From Paragonimus skrjabini miyazakii (taxonomy: Eukaryota; Platyhelminthes; Trematoda; Plagiorchiida; Troglotrematidae), in the NCBI GenBank assembly GCA_014338405.1, contig JTDE01000033.1:134178-198177 (forward strand): a stretch of 64,000 bases of DNA. The letters are read 5' to 3'. The notes beneath the pieces are model-generated. The model saw nothing but the letters and a program-made list of their open reading frames with translations. It was not told where the DNA came from and did not search any database. This document shows positions 25,993-38,135 of the stretch, one piece after another (position 1 is the first letter of the stretch; each line of letters opens with the position of its first letter). Made by a program: the position numbers and the translations under genes.

Positions 25993-26754
25993 TGATGTTG
26001 AAATGACCGACATTTGGCTGAAGTTTGAATAGGTGGAAATCCGACCAGATTTTGTTGTACACAGCCAATGTTTTGTGAGTAAATGTTTTATCCTTCTCGT
26101 TTCGACACTGGTCTTGTTATTTTCTGTTTTGCCGTGTCGTTTTTCTTAATCAACTTCGACAATGCGGTTTACACTGGGGCGGTTGGGCGAAGCCATTTTG
26201 GTTTACGATTATTCAACTCATGCTTAAATTTTGCCAGGTCTACTCATATTTGCTCGTTCTACCCACAGTTTCAAATCAGTGTCGTGGATCCTGAACTTCG
26301 CAGAACACTGTTCCCTTGATTAAAGTACATGAGTTTACTGGTTATTGGATCTTTCTGTGGTTAGTGATTAAACCTTGTAATATAAAATTTTGTTACCTTT
26401 GTGATATCTCACACTGTTTTGAAGACAAATTCAAATGGATTGTTTTTGAAATTGTTGACTGCTCGAAGAAAGCGCGTTCGGCAACACAGATTGTATGCGA
26501 ATCATGCTTAACCTATTCAGTAGTAACTGAAATTGATTTGTTCGAAGTGATTTGGTGACCGAATTTGTTAGGCTTGTTAAAAGATCAACCCTGACCAGTT
26601 GATGAATAATAAAATAGTATCGCAATCCAACTGTATTTTGCTACTTGTGGTCGTTCACCTATCTCTAAAGTTTTCTGAAAACAGTCCTAAAAAATTCACG
26701 TTCACACACGCTTTTTTTCAACTTAGAAGCTCAGATCTAAGTTGAATCCTGTGA

Positions 26755-26785
26755 CTATATATATATATATACATATATATATTTC
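26755..26785. repeat. AT microsatellite
   Basis: (AT)n interrupted once by ACAT. Confidence 0.85.
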
Positions 26786-27132
26786 ATAGTTGGAAAGTCG
26801 ATGGACAAACTCACGCTGTCAGTGTTGGAGACATCGAAAACTCATTGGGAAGGACGAAGAACGTGGTTAATACTTCTACCTAAGCCCTATCAGCTTCATC
26901 TGAGGTTCTCTAGAGATTTATTGAATTTTTTCACCAGTTGGTTTCATTTTGCACCAGTACTGCATACCTAATAATGAATGTTGTTTGTAATGTGATTGCT
27001 TGCTGGTTAGCTTTCTCAGGAGTCATTATTGTAATCGAACAATTAGCTTTCTGTTGATAATAATTAACATTTGTGTTTCAGATAATTATGAACAGTGGGG
27101 GTGCTGTTCGTAGCTCTGGTTGATGGTTTTGG

Positions 27133-27340
27133 TATTGGTATGTTCGCCGAGCTTGGCATTTAGGCCGCAAACGTTTCATCACCAAACGAGGTGACATCAT
27201 CAGTGCATAAGTATTCCAGCGTATAGTTCTTGAGTGTGGAGTTTGGTCTGGTGGGGTTTGGTTCGGATGATGTCACCTCGTTTAGTAATGAAACGTCTGC
27301 AACCTAAATGCCAAGCTCGGTGAACATATCAATACCAATA
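27133..27340. repeat. inverted repeat, arms about 70-75 bp, 64-nt spacer
   Basis: The left arm 27133-27201 is nearly the reverse complement of the right arm 27266-27340. Shared blocks include GCCAAGCTCGG, CCTAAATGCC, GAAACGT and GATGATGTCACCTCGTTT. The arms differ at a handful of bases, so the pair is not recent. Read outward, each arm ends in a short frame DDVTSF..ET and a stop, so each may be the 3' end of the same retroelement in opposite orientation. No terminal motif of a known DNA transposon was seen. Confidence 0.75.
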
Positions 27341-30234
27341 ACATTGGGGTGTCTCAACAAGTTAGTTAGAACCCTCAACAAAAATAGGAACCAATGGGCA
27401 ACTCACCTTGTATATGGGTCATTCCGGGCTAGTTGCGGCTAGTAACGAAGGGAAAGCATGTGGAAGACAGTGGAATGTGTTAGTGGGGACTCTGTGAAAC
27501 AGATAGGGCTAGGTTTAAGGGATCTTTTCAAAATGTTACCGTTGTCTCAGTTTATGGAAAATTTACCGATCCTATTGGTTTTGTTTTGTTCAAAACAATC
27601 AGTCGTTCAATAAATCCAAAAGAAGTCACAAAAAGACCCAAACTAGTTCGTGCGTTAATCATTTCGCACATTATGATCAGTTACCTAACCTACAAATCTA
27701 CCGGATCCTAAGTCAACAAATTGGGGTCAAAGTGGATTCCACCGGGTTGTAATTTCACTAATTACAAGAGTATTAATGATCATATGATTGCGTTATCGGG
27801 GTCCAGATAAGTTCAAGCGTGGAGCTGTAGGCTGTCAATAGTGATCGATTCAATCAAGTTCAACTCATGCACTGCTTGATTACACATGAGATTACTGAGC
27901 GAAGCCGTAAGTTCAATGGACAAACAAATCAATAAACTGAAGATTTAAGCGAATGCCTAATTCCAGCTTATACAGACTGTAGGCTGTTTTTCGGCCAACG
28001 TATCGATTTAAACAACGATTCTTACACACTTTCCTATCGTGATATCTACCGTTGTAGATAGATTTTTGTGAGCACTAGGAGGAGGCATTTTTAATGATGA
28101 GCATATAATGGGCTGAGGCAACTTGTAGAGGCTTTCGAACTTCACACAACGCTGGCCTATGGGGCGTCAGATGATCACTTTTGCAGTATGCCCAAATATT
28201 TCTGATCTATTTTGTACACCACTGATTAATAGTGTGTATAAATTTTGGTTGCAGTGTCTGATGAGATTCTTCGAATGTACGTTGACTTGGAATATTTCAT
28301 CCTAAAATGCTAGTTCTGTCTCCCTTGTCTACTATGAAAAGTCTTGTCGCATGGTCGTGAAAGTTCAAACCATTTGACGCATGTGTTTCCATGGACACAA
28401 GCAGGTGAAATGTGGTATGTGACGGAACCATATAGATATGCGATGTTGAAAATCAGCACGCTTTGACTGAGGCGAAGTAACATAAAGGTCTTGCGTACAA
28501 GTTACAAAAAAGCGACTGATTATTTAGTTCCGTTCACAATGCTTTCTTCCTACAGAGCCTTGACCCAAGCAAGGAAAAACCCTTACAGTAGACAACCAAA
28601 ACCAGTCCCGGACATTTTTTTTACAGAGGTCCATTATTCTCCTCTAGAGTAAGCGCTTCACTCAAGAGGACATTCTACTTTGTCCAAAAGATACGCAGTC
28701 GAAAGCGACGAATGAAATTCCGAACCAAACTGGTATGACTATTTTGGGCCCGGTTCACATCACGATATAAATGATAACGGACTAAACCTATGGACGCACG
28801 CATCTGTCAGGGTAGTTGGCCACTAAAGACAATTGATATAGCTGCCACAATCATGTTAAGGACAGAATGACTGGCTTATTATTGCCATCTCACTGAAGAG
28901 AAGCCGAGTTCTCTCCCGCTTCAACACAGCAAGAATCCGGAATGTTTGAAATACATCACTTCCAGTGTTAGCAAACAAGTCAAGTGTTCTACACTGTGGT
29001 CCAAATTCCAGAAGTATTGTGGCTATTAATTTTTCAGCTTATTCGCATGTTTTTTCCACTTGTATTGATCTGATATTCCCGCCTGGACACAAGTTTGTCA
29101 AGCTTTAATCCATCGGCCTTGAACAGAGCAAACAGAATTGAAAAAAGATGACGTCCGATAACGAGTGAACAGTGCGTTGAATGAAGCTTTTAGTCTTGAC
29201 GCTACTTCATGTTTAAGTAAGGTGACAAACAGTGACGTGCCTATTTAATATTATTTTCTTCTTTGACAATGGTGACGTCATGTTATTGATTAGAAATGAT
29301 TGTGAGACTATTTAACTACTGATTATTACTAAGGTTTTCAAGAAATACGAGGTTTTTCGGAAGGCTGTTCCATACTAGTACCACGAAGGGGAAGAGGCGG
29401 AACCATCCAGTAATTTAAAATGAGTAACTGTTTCCCCCGAAACCCTCTTATAGAAGACAACTGTGGTTGTTGTGAACGCTGTCTTTTATCAACGGTTTAC
29501 TGTAATTGTAACATTCTTAATGTTAGTGTCAGTCTGATTTTTGCAAAATGTTATTCTTTTTCTCTTTTATCGTGATTAGCAAACAACCAAGAACACTATC
29601 TCCACTATGCCATGAAGATAGTTGTGTGACTTTCATCACAAGTAAAGTTTTACACTTGCCTGCAAAGTAAAACCATAGATATGTAAAAATCCGAACTAGC
29701 TGTCATTATTCGAGGTGAAGTCACTAATACATAAGATTGTCCAGTTCTGACATGTATGCATGAAGAGCCATTGAGTACTGAGCAAATGTGCTTGCTTTCC
29801 TGTGTGATGAACAGTTTCTGGGCTAGTGAAGATCTATTCCACAAGAGTTTCCCGACTGTCGAAAAGTTTTTGTTCATCCTGTCGCGGCTGAGCGACACAG
29901 ATCAAAAACTGAGATAACTAGCGGCAGTTATATTCTTGATTGGTGCATCATTCGCAAACCATATATATATATACAAATATATATATATATATACGCATAT
30001 ATATATCAACAGGGTTTAAGGGTATGATCAATGGTTTTGAAACATCTAGAGTGACCTAAATATAATCTCTTTATAAGGTACATAACTTTATTCATCCGGG
30101 GGCAGAGTGGGCGTTTTTTTTACTGTGGGAAGTATTCTTTCCAAGCCAAGTCTGGCATTCTGAACTCTGTCATGCTTGCACAAGACAATAGTGGAGACCA
30201 CTGCACCATTGACCATAAGTTAAAAAATATTATA
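27341..30234. other. no gene recognised
   Basis: Apart from the AT microsatellite at 29959-30008, I see no element, RNA gene or splice-bordered frame here. Confidence 0.5.
29959..30008. repeat. AT microsatellite
   Basis: Three (AT)n blocks are separated by ACAA and ACGC. Confidence 0.9.
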
Positions 30235-30400
30235 CACAAACACTTACCGCATTTGCTTGTGTGCTATGTACTAGCAGTGATTTCTAATAAGAGCATAACT
30301 CGGGCATAGTACTTCGTTTTAATGTGGGCTGACTGAAAATTCCACGGGAATCCGATAGGTACCATAAGTTGTGAGTGCTTTCTAAATCTATTTCATCGGG
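30235..30400 (+). mobile_element. old hammerhead short element remnant (copy 6)
   Basis: The ribozyme region and 3' part (GGGCTGACTGAAAATTCCACGGGAATCCGATAG ... GTTGTGAGTG, seen in pieces) are recognisable. The promoter part is not. It is one of the most diverged copies in the window. Confidence 0.45.
30268..30312 (+). ncRNA. hammerhead remnant with covarying stem I
   Basis: Stem I reads GUACUA/UAGUAC, where the family has GCACUA/UAGUGC. The C-to-U change on one side is matched by G-to-A on the other, so all six pairs remain. The core is lost (GCAGUGA, CAUAA and GGC in place of CUGANGA, GAAA and GUC). Confidence 0.4.
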
Positions 30401-33400
30401 CAACAATCCTACGTGCGTGAGAATATCTAGCCTATAATTAGCACAAGACTTTGGTGTTGACGCGTCTCTGGGACATTCAACAGGCTTAAACAGATTGTCC
30501 GTGAGTGAGCGCTCTTCACTGATGGGCAGACATTCGAGTTACTCACGTAACTTAGCGGGTGTTCAAAAGGCAACCAAACAATCTTAAGTAAACATAACCA
30601 TTCACCAGAATATGCCAAACATGAACCAAATGAGAATATCTAGAACGTTGTGATTATATCATTCAGCACAATTGTAACTTGCGAGGAACTTTATCGATAT
30701 TTCATTCTGGTGTGTTTATACACAAGGAAACCAGTGTCCACTTCATAGTCGATTTAACGGAGATGGAGCTTTGGAGACGCCGTGACATGGCTTACTGTAA
30801 AACAACGGCGACTAACTTCGTTGATCTGTACTACAGACTTAGCCAGCTGAAGTTATGTATATCACGGACAAATTATCTAGCTAATCTGAATAATTTATTT
30901 ATCATCTAACTTACATAAATAGACAAATGTAAATCGGACATACAGTGACTTGATAAACATTGCGCACAGACCTTTGACAAACGCACTGCAAGATCAGTTA
31001 ATGTATAGTTTTGAGTATTGTAGCAGAGAGCAGACGCACCGTTCAGGGTCTACTATTGATTTCATAACAGGCTGAGAGTGTATTGAAGCCCTCAGAAAGG
31101 TACCGATTTATACAGCTGAAATGACTAGCATCCGCCATTTAAAACTGAAATTGTGTATGCAGTGAAAACTGAACGATCGTTTACTTCAGCATTGTGGACA
31201 ACTACGTCAAAAGAATTGCTCCTTATATGGTACCTACAACTTATTTCCTGCTTGCGGAATTATGGTCATTTCATTCCGTCAGTTTTCTGGTTATCTGAAA
31301 TACACATGTTGTGGTGAAGATGGACGAACACACTAAACTATTCGTTGGCAATCGGGCGGTGGCATGTAACTAAGTTTTCAACTAACCGGTGGAAAACACA
31401 AGAAAGAATGATGGAGTGCACTCAGACAAGGAATGATGTTTTCCATGCATGGACGTAACATTAACAAATGTGACACCTCGGGATTATCATTATAGGCGAA
31501 TGTATATTTGTGTTCGAGACGATGTGGAATCATATACCCCCTGTATCAACTTCCTGAATGAACACTCCTTGTGCAACCCGCGGTCTTGGCTAACAACACT
31601 ATCAATTTCATGACTGACCCGTTTTTACTATGCAGTGCTTAATTATAGATAACTTACCCAAACTGTTGATCTACAAACGAAGGTGTCACTGGTAAACTGC
31701 CGTTCTGTGTTCGGTTATTGACGTTGACTCGGTTAATCAAACTTACGTTGGTGTTTCTATTGGACGCTCACCAGAAATGAATCATCTCAAACATGTTCCC
31801 TTGCGACTGGTATTTTTGTTAAATAGTTAGTTTACGGTCCCAAGTTAACAAACCCAAAACTGCCCTGATGCAGTATTTAGGCTTTTATGTTACCTTGGTA
31901 AGGAGCGTTAGATTGTTTGTAAATCCGAATCTTTCAGAGGCGGATATGCCAGGAAAGCCAAGAAAGAGAGACCGGATTAAGGATAATACTCCTTGCTGGC
32001 AGCATACTAGTTCACTTACACTGTGGCCCGGGTTTAGCATCTTGCCGCAAGGTCACTGTGTTAGGTGCAGTAGTGAGGTATTCTGACTAAGAAAGAAGGT
32101 GGCTAGAAAAAGTGCCCTCATACAGAGAACAATTCAGTCGCTCATTGATTGCGCTTGACTGCCAGCAACTTATTTAGTTCGTTTCCATATACTTTTCAGA
32201 TGCTCGGTTTGACTTCGGCTACAGTTAAAACGCGCAGCAGAAACTAGAATATGAGAGAAATATCAGATTTGCGGTGTCTCACACAATGTAACTACTTCAG
32301 CGATAAGTGAGTTAGAAATTTCAGTCGCGGGTTTCTGGCTGTCACCTAATAGGATACTGTACCCCGTTGCCTCTTACGTCGGACTTCTGAATGCGATCCC
32401 CCAAGTCCTTCTCGTGCGACACAAACAACTGGGACGTATCCAAGTTATTGTTCCTCTGAAGGCTTACACCACTCAACTCTACGTTCGCTAGAAGTGACAA
32501 AGTTATAAAAGACAAGTTATGTGAGGGCTTTGTGATTCCGTACGTTCTCGTCCATCACATGTATGCAGTCTAATTTGGTTGTCAGTAGCTAGGCATGCTG
32601 GTACCTACATAATGTTTGTGTCGTTTTACATGTAAATTTATACGTAACTGCAGAGAAAGATGCACGTTATCTTCCTGAGAGAAGCCTTGCAACAAGACCT
32701 GATGAACCCTTCCCGACATGGCTGCCTAAATCGATAGAATAACCGGAAAAGATACCACTGAAAATCTGGTTTAAATTCAGCTTACCAAGAGTCAGAGGCG
32801 TAGTATTGATTGATCATGCGGTTGTGATCATTGCTGTTAGATGTAATCACAAACGGCGTTCATTGAATACCCGTAACCCTATGCGGTGTCGAGTTCAACT
32901 ACGCGCACGCGTTTTCAGAATTTGTATTGACCATTTTATTGACGTAACACCAAATCTGGTTTGTATATAAACAACTTACTACGGTGCACAAGGTGATTGG
33001 GTCATCTCAAAACTCACTTCTCTTGATTTCTCTATTTTGTGTTTCGATTTCTTGATATCCTACTGAGTAACTTATTGGCTAACCGAGTCATATGGATTGG
33101 GGACGGTTGTCTGGCTACCAAAATTAAATTAATCAATTCAAATAAGGAGAAACCCTACAGCGATATCTAATATAATCACTGCTTTATTGCATATTTCTAA
33201 ATACTATTTTTCTTCGGAAGTTCGGTTATGCCTGTACCTGGTATCCATTTATGCTGAATGCGAGAAGGCGCAATCAGCCCTTTCTGATTATATTTCAAAA
33301 TATCGAATTCCATAAGAATTTGAAATCCGACTGTTCCCTTAGTGGCATGTTGGTTTACAACATGAGGCGGGATCTATGCATATTCGCATGTAAAGGTTGT

Positions 33401-33439
33401 AACCTGATTGAATGAAAGTCTTGTGATGTCCCTTTCTCT
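30401..33439. other. 3 kb with no recognised feature
   Basis: Short frames only (for example 30679-30909 and 31868-32086 on plus). No recognisable motif, RNA gene or repeat was found. Confidence 0.5.
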
Positions 33440-33700
33440 TTCACCCTATGTTGGCCGGAACCAATTCCAGGTCTTACAGATTGTACCTCACTCACAACTG
33501 ATCGCAGCTGTCGCATTCTCATAGACGTGGCACTAGGCCCCTTTCGAACACCAAAAGCACCATACTCGAGTTTCGCTCTCATTAGAGCTCGATAGTAGTG
33601 CATATCCTTGCCACTGCCGGGACTAGAACTCCGGCCACGATTTTCACGAGGAAACGGTGTTTACCACTCTGTCATTGACCTCACGTTAGGCACGACCATT
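33440..33700 (-). mobile_element. tRNA-like hammerhead short element, minus strand (copy 7)
   Basis: The reverse complement gives TCGTGCCTAACGTGAGG, an A-box-like block, B-box-like GGAGTTCTAGTCCCGGC, the ribozyme, and the 3' part up to CAGTTGTGAGTGAGG. The 3' limit is approximate. It faces the plus copy that starts at about 33717. Confidence 0.7.
33557..33601 (-). ncRNA. hammerhead motif with broken core
   Basis: Stem II (GCUCU/AGAGC) and GAAA are perfect, but CUAUCGA replaces CUGACGA and the triplet is GUA followed by a changed stem I. It is probably inactive. Confidence 0.55.
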
Positions 33701-33716
33701 GCTGACAAGCGAAAGT

Positions 33717-34000
33717 GTTCGTGCCTAATGTGAGGTCAATGGCATAGTGGTAAACACAGTTGCTACATGAAAGCGTGGCCGGAGTTTTAGTCCCGGCAGT
33801 GGCAAGGATATGCACTAGTGACGAGGTCTAATGAGAGCGAAACTCGATGCTAGTGCTTCTTTCCGAAAGAGGCCGACTGCCACGTCTATGGGTATGTGAC
33901 AGCTGCGATCAATTGTGGGTGATGTTCAATCTATATGAAAACCAAAATCTCCTGCTACTCGTCAGTAGTTCCAGGTCTGTCTGAAATTACTAGTAGACTT
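33717..34000 (+). mobile_element. tRNA-like hammerhead short element, plus strand (copy 8)
   Basis: TTCGTGCCTAATGTGAGG, A-box-like TGGCATAGTGGT, B-box-like GAGTTTTAGTCCCGG, ribozyme at 33812-33856, and a well-kept 3' part (GGGTGATGTTCAATCTATATG). Together with the minus copy to its left it forms a head-to-head inverted pair with about 20 nt between. Confidence 0.75.
33812..33856 (+). ncRNA. hammerhead motif with C3G and lost triplet
   Basis: Stem I GCACUA/UAGUGC is perfect. The core reads GUGACGA instead of CUGACGA, GAAA is intact, and the triplet GUC has become UGC. Cleavage is not expected. Confidence 0.55.
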
Positions 34001-34513
34001 TATGATCTGAATGGCCACAATTTTCCAATACCTCTAACATAAGCTGCGACTTAACAACATGGCCTTGACACTGTTTTATGCTTACACATGGAGAGATAAA
34101 CGAACAGACGGATGTAGGCAGACAGTCGAGATTATCTGGCAGATGGACAAACAGATAGATAGGCTAACAGGCATAGGACCAATGAGAAGGCCGGCTCAGG
34201 TAAAACGTAGGTTATTGAATATATTTCTAGTCTCCAGGGTATGTATGCCATAAGTTACCCACTTGCTCCATTGAATTGACAGAACTGAATAATTAAAAGG
34301 AAAATTAAAACAAATGTCGGTTCAAAGTGCATTAAAGCGTTAGGCTATGGATTAGTTAATATTTCTAATAAAAGTTCCTTAATCTGTTAATTGAATCACT
34401 TGAGTAGATGAGGTCACATGAACATTACGCATGACCTACTTTAGCACGACTCTTAACACTTAACGTGGAAGGATTTTCCTAATTTTATCGTCGACCCAGC
34501 TAGTCAAATGAAC
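34001..34513. other. spacer between short element and LINE
   Basis: No recognised feature. A 64-codon frame at 34059-34253 has no known motif. Confidence 0.4.
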
Positions 34514-35061
34514 TTACCCACTCATCATCATCATGACAACCATGAGCCTGACCAGAAGATACCGTGGCTCGTGTTGCCGCTCATCAGTGACGTGGAATAT
34601 CCTGGAAGAGGAAATGCTGCCGACATAGTTATAGAGTAATATTGACAATAATAATAATAACAGTAGTAAAAACCAGGCGGAGGAACTACAAATGGTATGG
34701 ATGCCGGTAAGCCATTGAATGCGACACACCGCCATATTGGGTAGTGTTTCTAGCCAGCGATTTGAGTGATCACAGCCAGGTGGGAGACACTTACTTACTC
34801 TGTCCAATACAGTAGTCAGGGTCTCCCTATTTCGTGACCACTTTGTTGCCTGGCCACCACGCGGTTTCATCCAGCTGTTGGTGGTATTAGTATATAATGC
34901 CGGATACGGTAAGCAGTCAGTTGGCATACGAAGTATGTGACTCAACCGTCGGGGGCTGTGCAACGTGAGTACTGGACCAAATGATCACGCACCTCGATCG
35001 CTCCGGAATAGGCGCAGGTGAACGGCCATATAACTCACACGATCACTCCACTTAATGTGGA

Positions 35062-36488
35062 CTAACTGACAGACGAAACGATAGCAGTAAGTCTGTTGAT
35101 ATCTTCCCTGCGAACAGGCCACGTTCCCCCACCATAGAGCAAAACAGAAAACACACAAGCATTGTAGAGCATTCTTTTCAGCGATAACCGAACGTCTTTA
35201 CGACGCCACAGATGACACGGGCTGGAGAAAACTCGTGCCCTTGTCCTTCTCGCTGATATCTCATCAGCAATATTACAGGCTGAGGAGTTACCCAACTATG
35301 TGAAACTGTCCACAGTTCCGAATGGAAACAAACAAACCAAGAAGGTCGAAGGGGGAAACCCCAGACTTGAGACACCACTTTACAATTTGAAGGTGCAAAG
35401 CGCATTCCATACGACCCAGCCCGGTCACTCAGTTTGTGCCGTATGACCTACATGTCTACGGCGGATGGGTTGAGTAAAACAATATTTTCCACATACTTCT
35501 TGTTGGTCAACCTAGCGCCAAGAAGAAGTTCAACATCAAGCTTACTGGATTCCCCAAGCGTACCATCCAGAATACCTTTCGTGACAAAACTGAACAACAG
35601 GGTGAAGATCGGACACCCTCGACGAACAGCGCTAGGTGCGACAAACCCCTAAGGTAGTTATTCATGAACCCTAATTTTGCCTGTAGCCTGAGCAAACAAT
35701 GATCTTAACAGGTCCACCTTTTTTCTTGGTACCCCCTTGCGAAGAAGGCGGTTCCAGAGGGCGCTACGAGCAGCAAAGTAAAAAGCAGTCCCTATGTCTG
35801 AAAACCCCACGACCGTCGGCTGCCAACAAGAGCACGGATGTCCTCAGACCGGGCACAGGACAAAAATATGAACAACACAACCACCATCGGACCGGAAACT
35901 CGCATATTCCTTTCGTAGCTGGCTTTCGTTGAGCTTAGTGAGTCGACCTAATATAAGACCAGTGAGTAAATTGAACGCAACAGACACTAGACTGATACCT
36001 CTGTTGTTGTCACATAGGCGTCAGGTTCCCCTTTTGAAAACGGGAATCGCCGTTGATAAGCATCAACCACAATGTACCTCTTCAAATTCTCGAGCTGTCT
36101 GAAAGTGTTCCATCAGTTCTGGTGACAATCTTTCCCCACCATCCTTGAGAAGGAGAGGGGGATCTGGTCCGGGAACATTGTTACACTTCAATAACTTAAG
36201 CCCCGGAACCCCTTCTGCTTCCGACGAATGGCCGTCTGAAACGCAACAACAGACCACTCGGATCCCGTCGTCCACACGATCTGATTGAGGCCAGTTGAAT
36301 AGTTCTTCAAAATGCTCAATCCACCTGTCAATTTGGCGCGACTGACTGGTGATATGTGAACCATCTTTTTGACAAACAATCTCATATACACCGACTCGGC
36401 TGCCAGTATAACCACCGATCCAGGAAAATAGCTCTACGTTATTCCCGGACAAAAAGGCTAGTTCTATCTCTTTTGACTGTTCGGTCAA
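35062..36488 (-). pseudogene. LINE reverse transcriptase remnant, catalytic motif destroyed
   Basis: Legible blocks are WIEHFEELFNWPQSD and VPGPDPPLLLKDGGERLSPE (36063-36488), a decayed palm, and KKYVENIVLL at about 35475-35501. The thumb and connection follow with EISARRTRARVFSSPCHLWR and LLYGGGTWPVRREDINRL (35062-35295). The family motif YADD reads YVEN (35484-35495), losing both catalytic aspartates. Many shifts and stops. The wild-type domain polymerises cDNA on the element's RNA at a nicked target; this copy cannot. Confidence 0.75.
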
Positions 36489-36520
36489 GTGATGCTCACG
36501 ACCTTTGCGGAAGCTTTTGG

Positions 36521-37555
36521 TCAGCTTGCTTTTAAGCTCTCGAAGATGGCACCATATTCAGAACCAGGTGGAATCGACGCGACGAAAATCCACTCCTGTC
36601 GTGACTGCAGAGCTTCTTCGAAGCATACTTCTTCAAAGCATATTTTCAAAACTGTTACGATTTGTTCCCAGTGTTCGTTAGGTTCTCTCACCCGATCCGA
36701 AGTGGGAAATTTGTTCATCATTGCCTCCTGACAAGCGTTCTTCCCATACTCCCCGCTGGAAGGCCAGTTCATTATCTTACATTTATGAGCATACGTTCTC
36801 TGGGCAAATGACAAAACAAAATAGGTGTGCACAGCGGCATTGTCCCGATTCAGGTGCTTGCTTCTAAAAGCACGACAATCTTTAACAGAGTAGTGCCATC
36901 TGCAGCTGAATGCTGTGTAATTGACTTGTGTCCATGACTGAGAAGAACAAGGTGTCTCCAGGTAAAACATTGTTTCTTCCTGCGTTAGAATGCAGCCCTT
37001 GAAACATAGAGACGGTTGGATGCGCACGGCTGTAGCAGTCCTTCGCCAAAACCAGTGGGTTGTGCCCGGACACCAAATATACCTACCAGCAGCTTTTCTT
37101 CTGACGAAAGACGACCAAGTTGAACATTCAAAACGCCCAGTAGTATGATAATGTTCAGTCTGCTTCAGAAGGCTAGCATGGGTGTCGTAGAGCGCATCCT
37201 TGGTAGCATCCGAACAGCTGTCCATTGGAGCTTACGCCGACATAATTGTTTTACAGTACCTCCCTGATTTGCCTTGATAGACTCTAACCAACTTACTGAG
37301 TCTTACAGATCATAAGCGATTGTCCACAGTGATCCAATCGAGCCAACATTACTCTGCTGTGGAACACATTGCGACCCCCACTCCAGCTTGATCATGAGAT
37401 TCGGCTCCGGTGTTATCAGACACCTTGAGAGAGAAGCGTTTGGGTCGGCAGTTATCTGGAGGTGAGCTCAAGTGAAAAGCGGTGCTAAAGTCGTACACTC
37501 GTGTCTCCAACATACGGAACACATCAAGCTCCAGAAGTGAGATCGTACTTGTCAT
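36521..37555 (-). pseudogene. LINE endonuclease remnant
   Basis: 37349-37555 reads ETRVYD ... RFSLKVSDNTGAESHDQ and AGVGVAM, the N-terminal part of an apurinic-type endonuclease with its SETR-like glutamate. 36521-37225 continues with SWTQVNYTAFSCRWHYSVKD and CRAFRSKHLNRDNAAVHTYF, matching the family's WTQIDHI...YRWR...DCRSF...DHALV block. The catalytic histidine of the usual SDHALV motif reads NRDNAAV, so D-H is lost. Frameshifts lie between the two parts. Confidence 0.65.
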
Positions 37556-37625
37556 AGCAACTTGCTGACCGAATTATCGGATAGTTTGGAAATTGAAAGT
37601 GCCAACCTTTCCATTTGTCATGGCT

Positions 37626-38132
37626 TCAGAAAACGATGATTACACGAGAGCACAGAAAATGCAAATACTCGGGGTCTAAGGCAGAAGGAGAAATTCGTGA
37701 TGGGTGAATAATGTCACGGTCAGGAAGACGATAACTTCTGTTACTTCCCGCTTGTTTATGCCGCGGAATGAGGTTGACTTGAAAGACTGCACCCCGAGCC
37801 TCTGACCCAACAGCCTTACCCCTGAGACAACAGGGTACACTGCTTTCTTGGAGGACTGTACCCGGAACCAGCGGTTTAGGAGTCCGACTCGCTTGGCAGT
37901 GAGGGGATTGCCTACCCCGAGGACGCAGTGGATAAGACAATATTGCCCAATTCTGAGCAAGGCCGCGCGCCTTGAATGTATTCGAATCTACACCAGGTTT
38001 TTGAAAAATATCTAGTGTTTTCCGACTGTATGAGGTAACACACCCGCGGTCACGGTCAACCGTTGGGATGTCGGATTGTTGTTTGATCGTAGGTATCTTT
38101 TCAAATCTTTTTCTCTCTGATTCGGAAGACAA
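37626..38132 (-). other. 168-codon open frame just 5' of the LINE
   Basis: It lies immediately upstream of the endonuclease remnant in the same orientation, so it is most easily read as 5' leader or ORF1-like sequence of that LINE. It contains EARGAVFQVNLIPRHKQAG. A second overlapping frame (37676-37960) is also open. I do not recognise a nucleic-acid binding motif, and it could be chance. Confidence 0.3.
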
Positions 38133-38135
38133 TAG

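Larger units (their letters stand above)
23341..27132. other. mostly unexplained; possible exon and AT microsatellite
   Basis: An AT microsatellite lies at 26755-26785. A splice-bordered frame is listed separately at 25878-25992. A (GT)n run lies near 24137-24155. No transposon proteins are recognised. Confidence 0.4.
34521..37560 (-). mobile_element. RTE-like non-LTR retrotransposon, decayed (left copy)
   Basis: On the minus strand the order is endonuclease (37555 to 36521), linker with KCNNVPGPDPPLLLKDGGE (36488 to 36063), RT (to about 35062) and the C-terminal domain with SHILRMPTDCLPYPALYTN and NRWLETLPNMAVCRIQW (34963 to 34690). It ends in a TTATTATTATTATTG run near 34640 and a TGATGATGATGAG tail at 34521-34533. 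Domain order and trinucleotide tail fit the RTE clade. Frameshifts separate every block, so no functional protein can be made. The same family appears on plus at 38700-40322, and its tail at 1-52. Confidence 0.8.

Noticed and set aside
32340..32410. CCGTTGCCTCTTACGTCGG as another tRNA-like element head
   Set aside because: Only one short block matches, with no ribozyme or 3' part after it.
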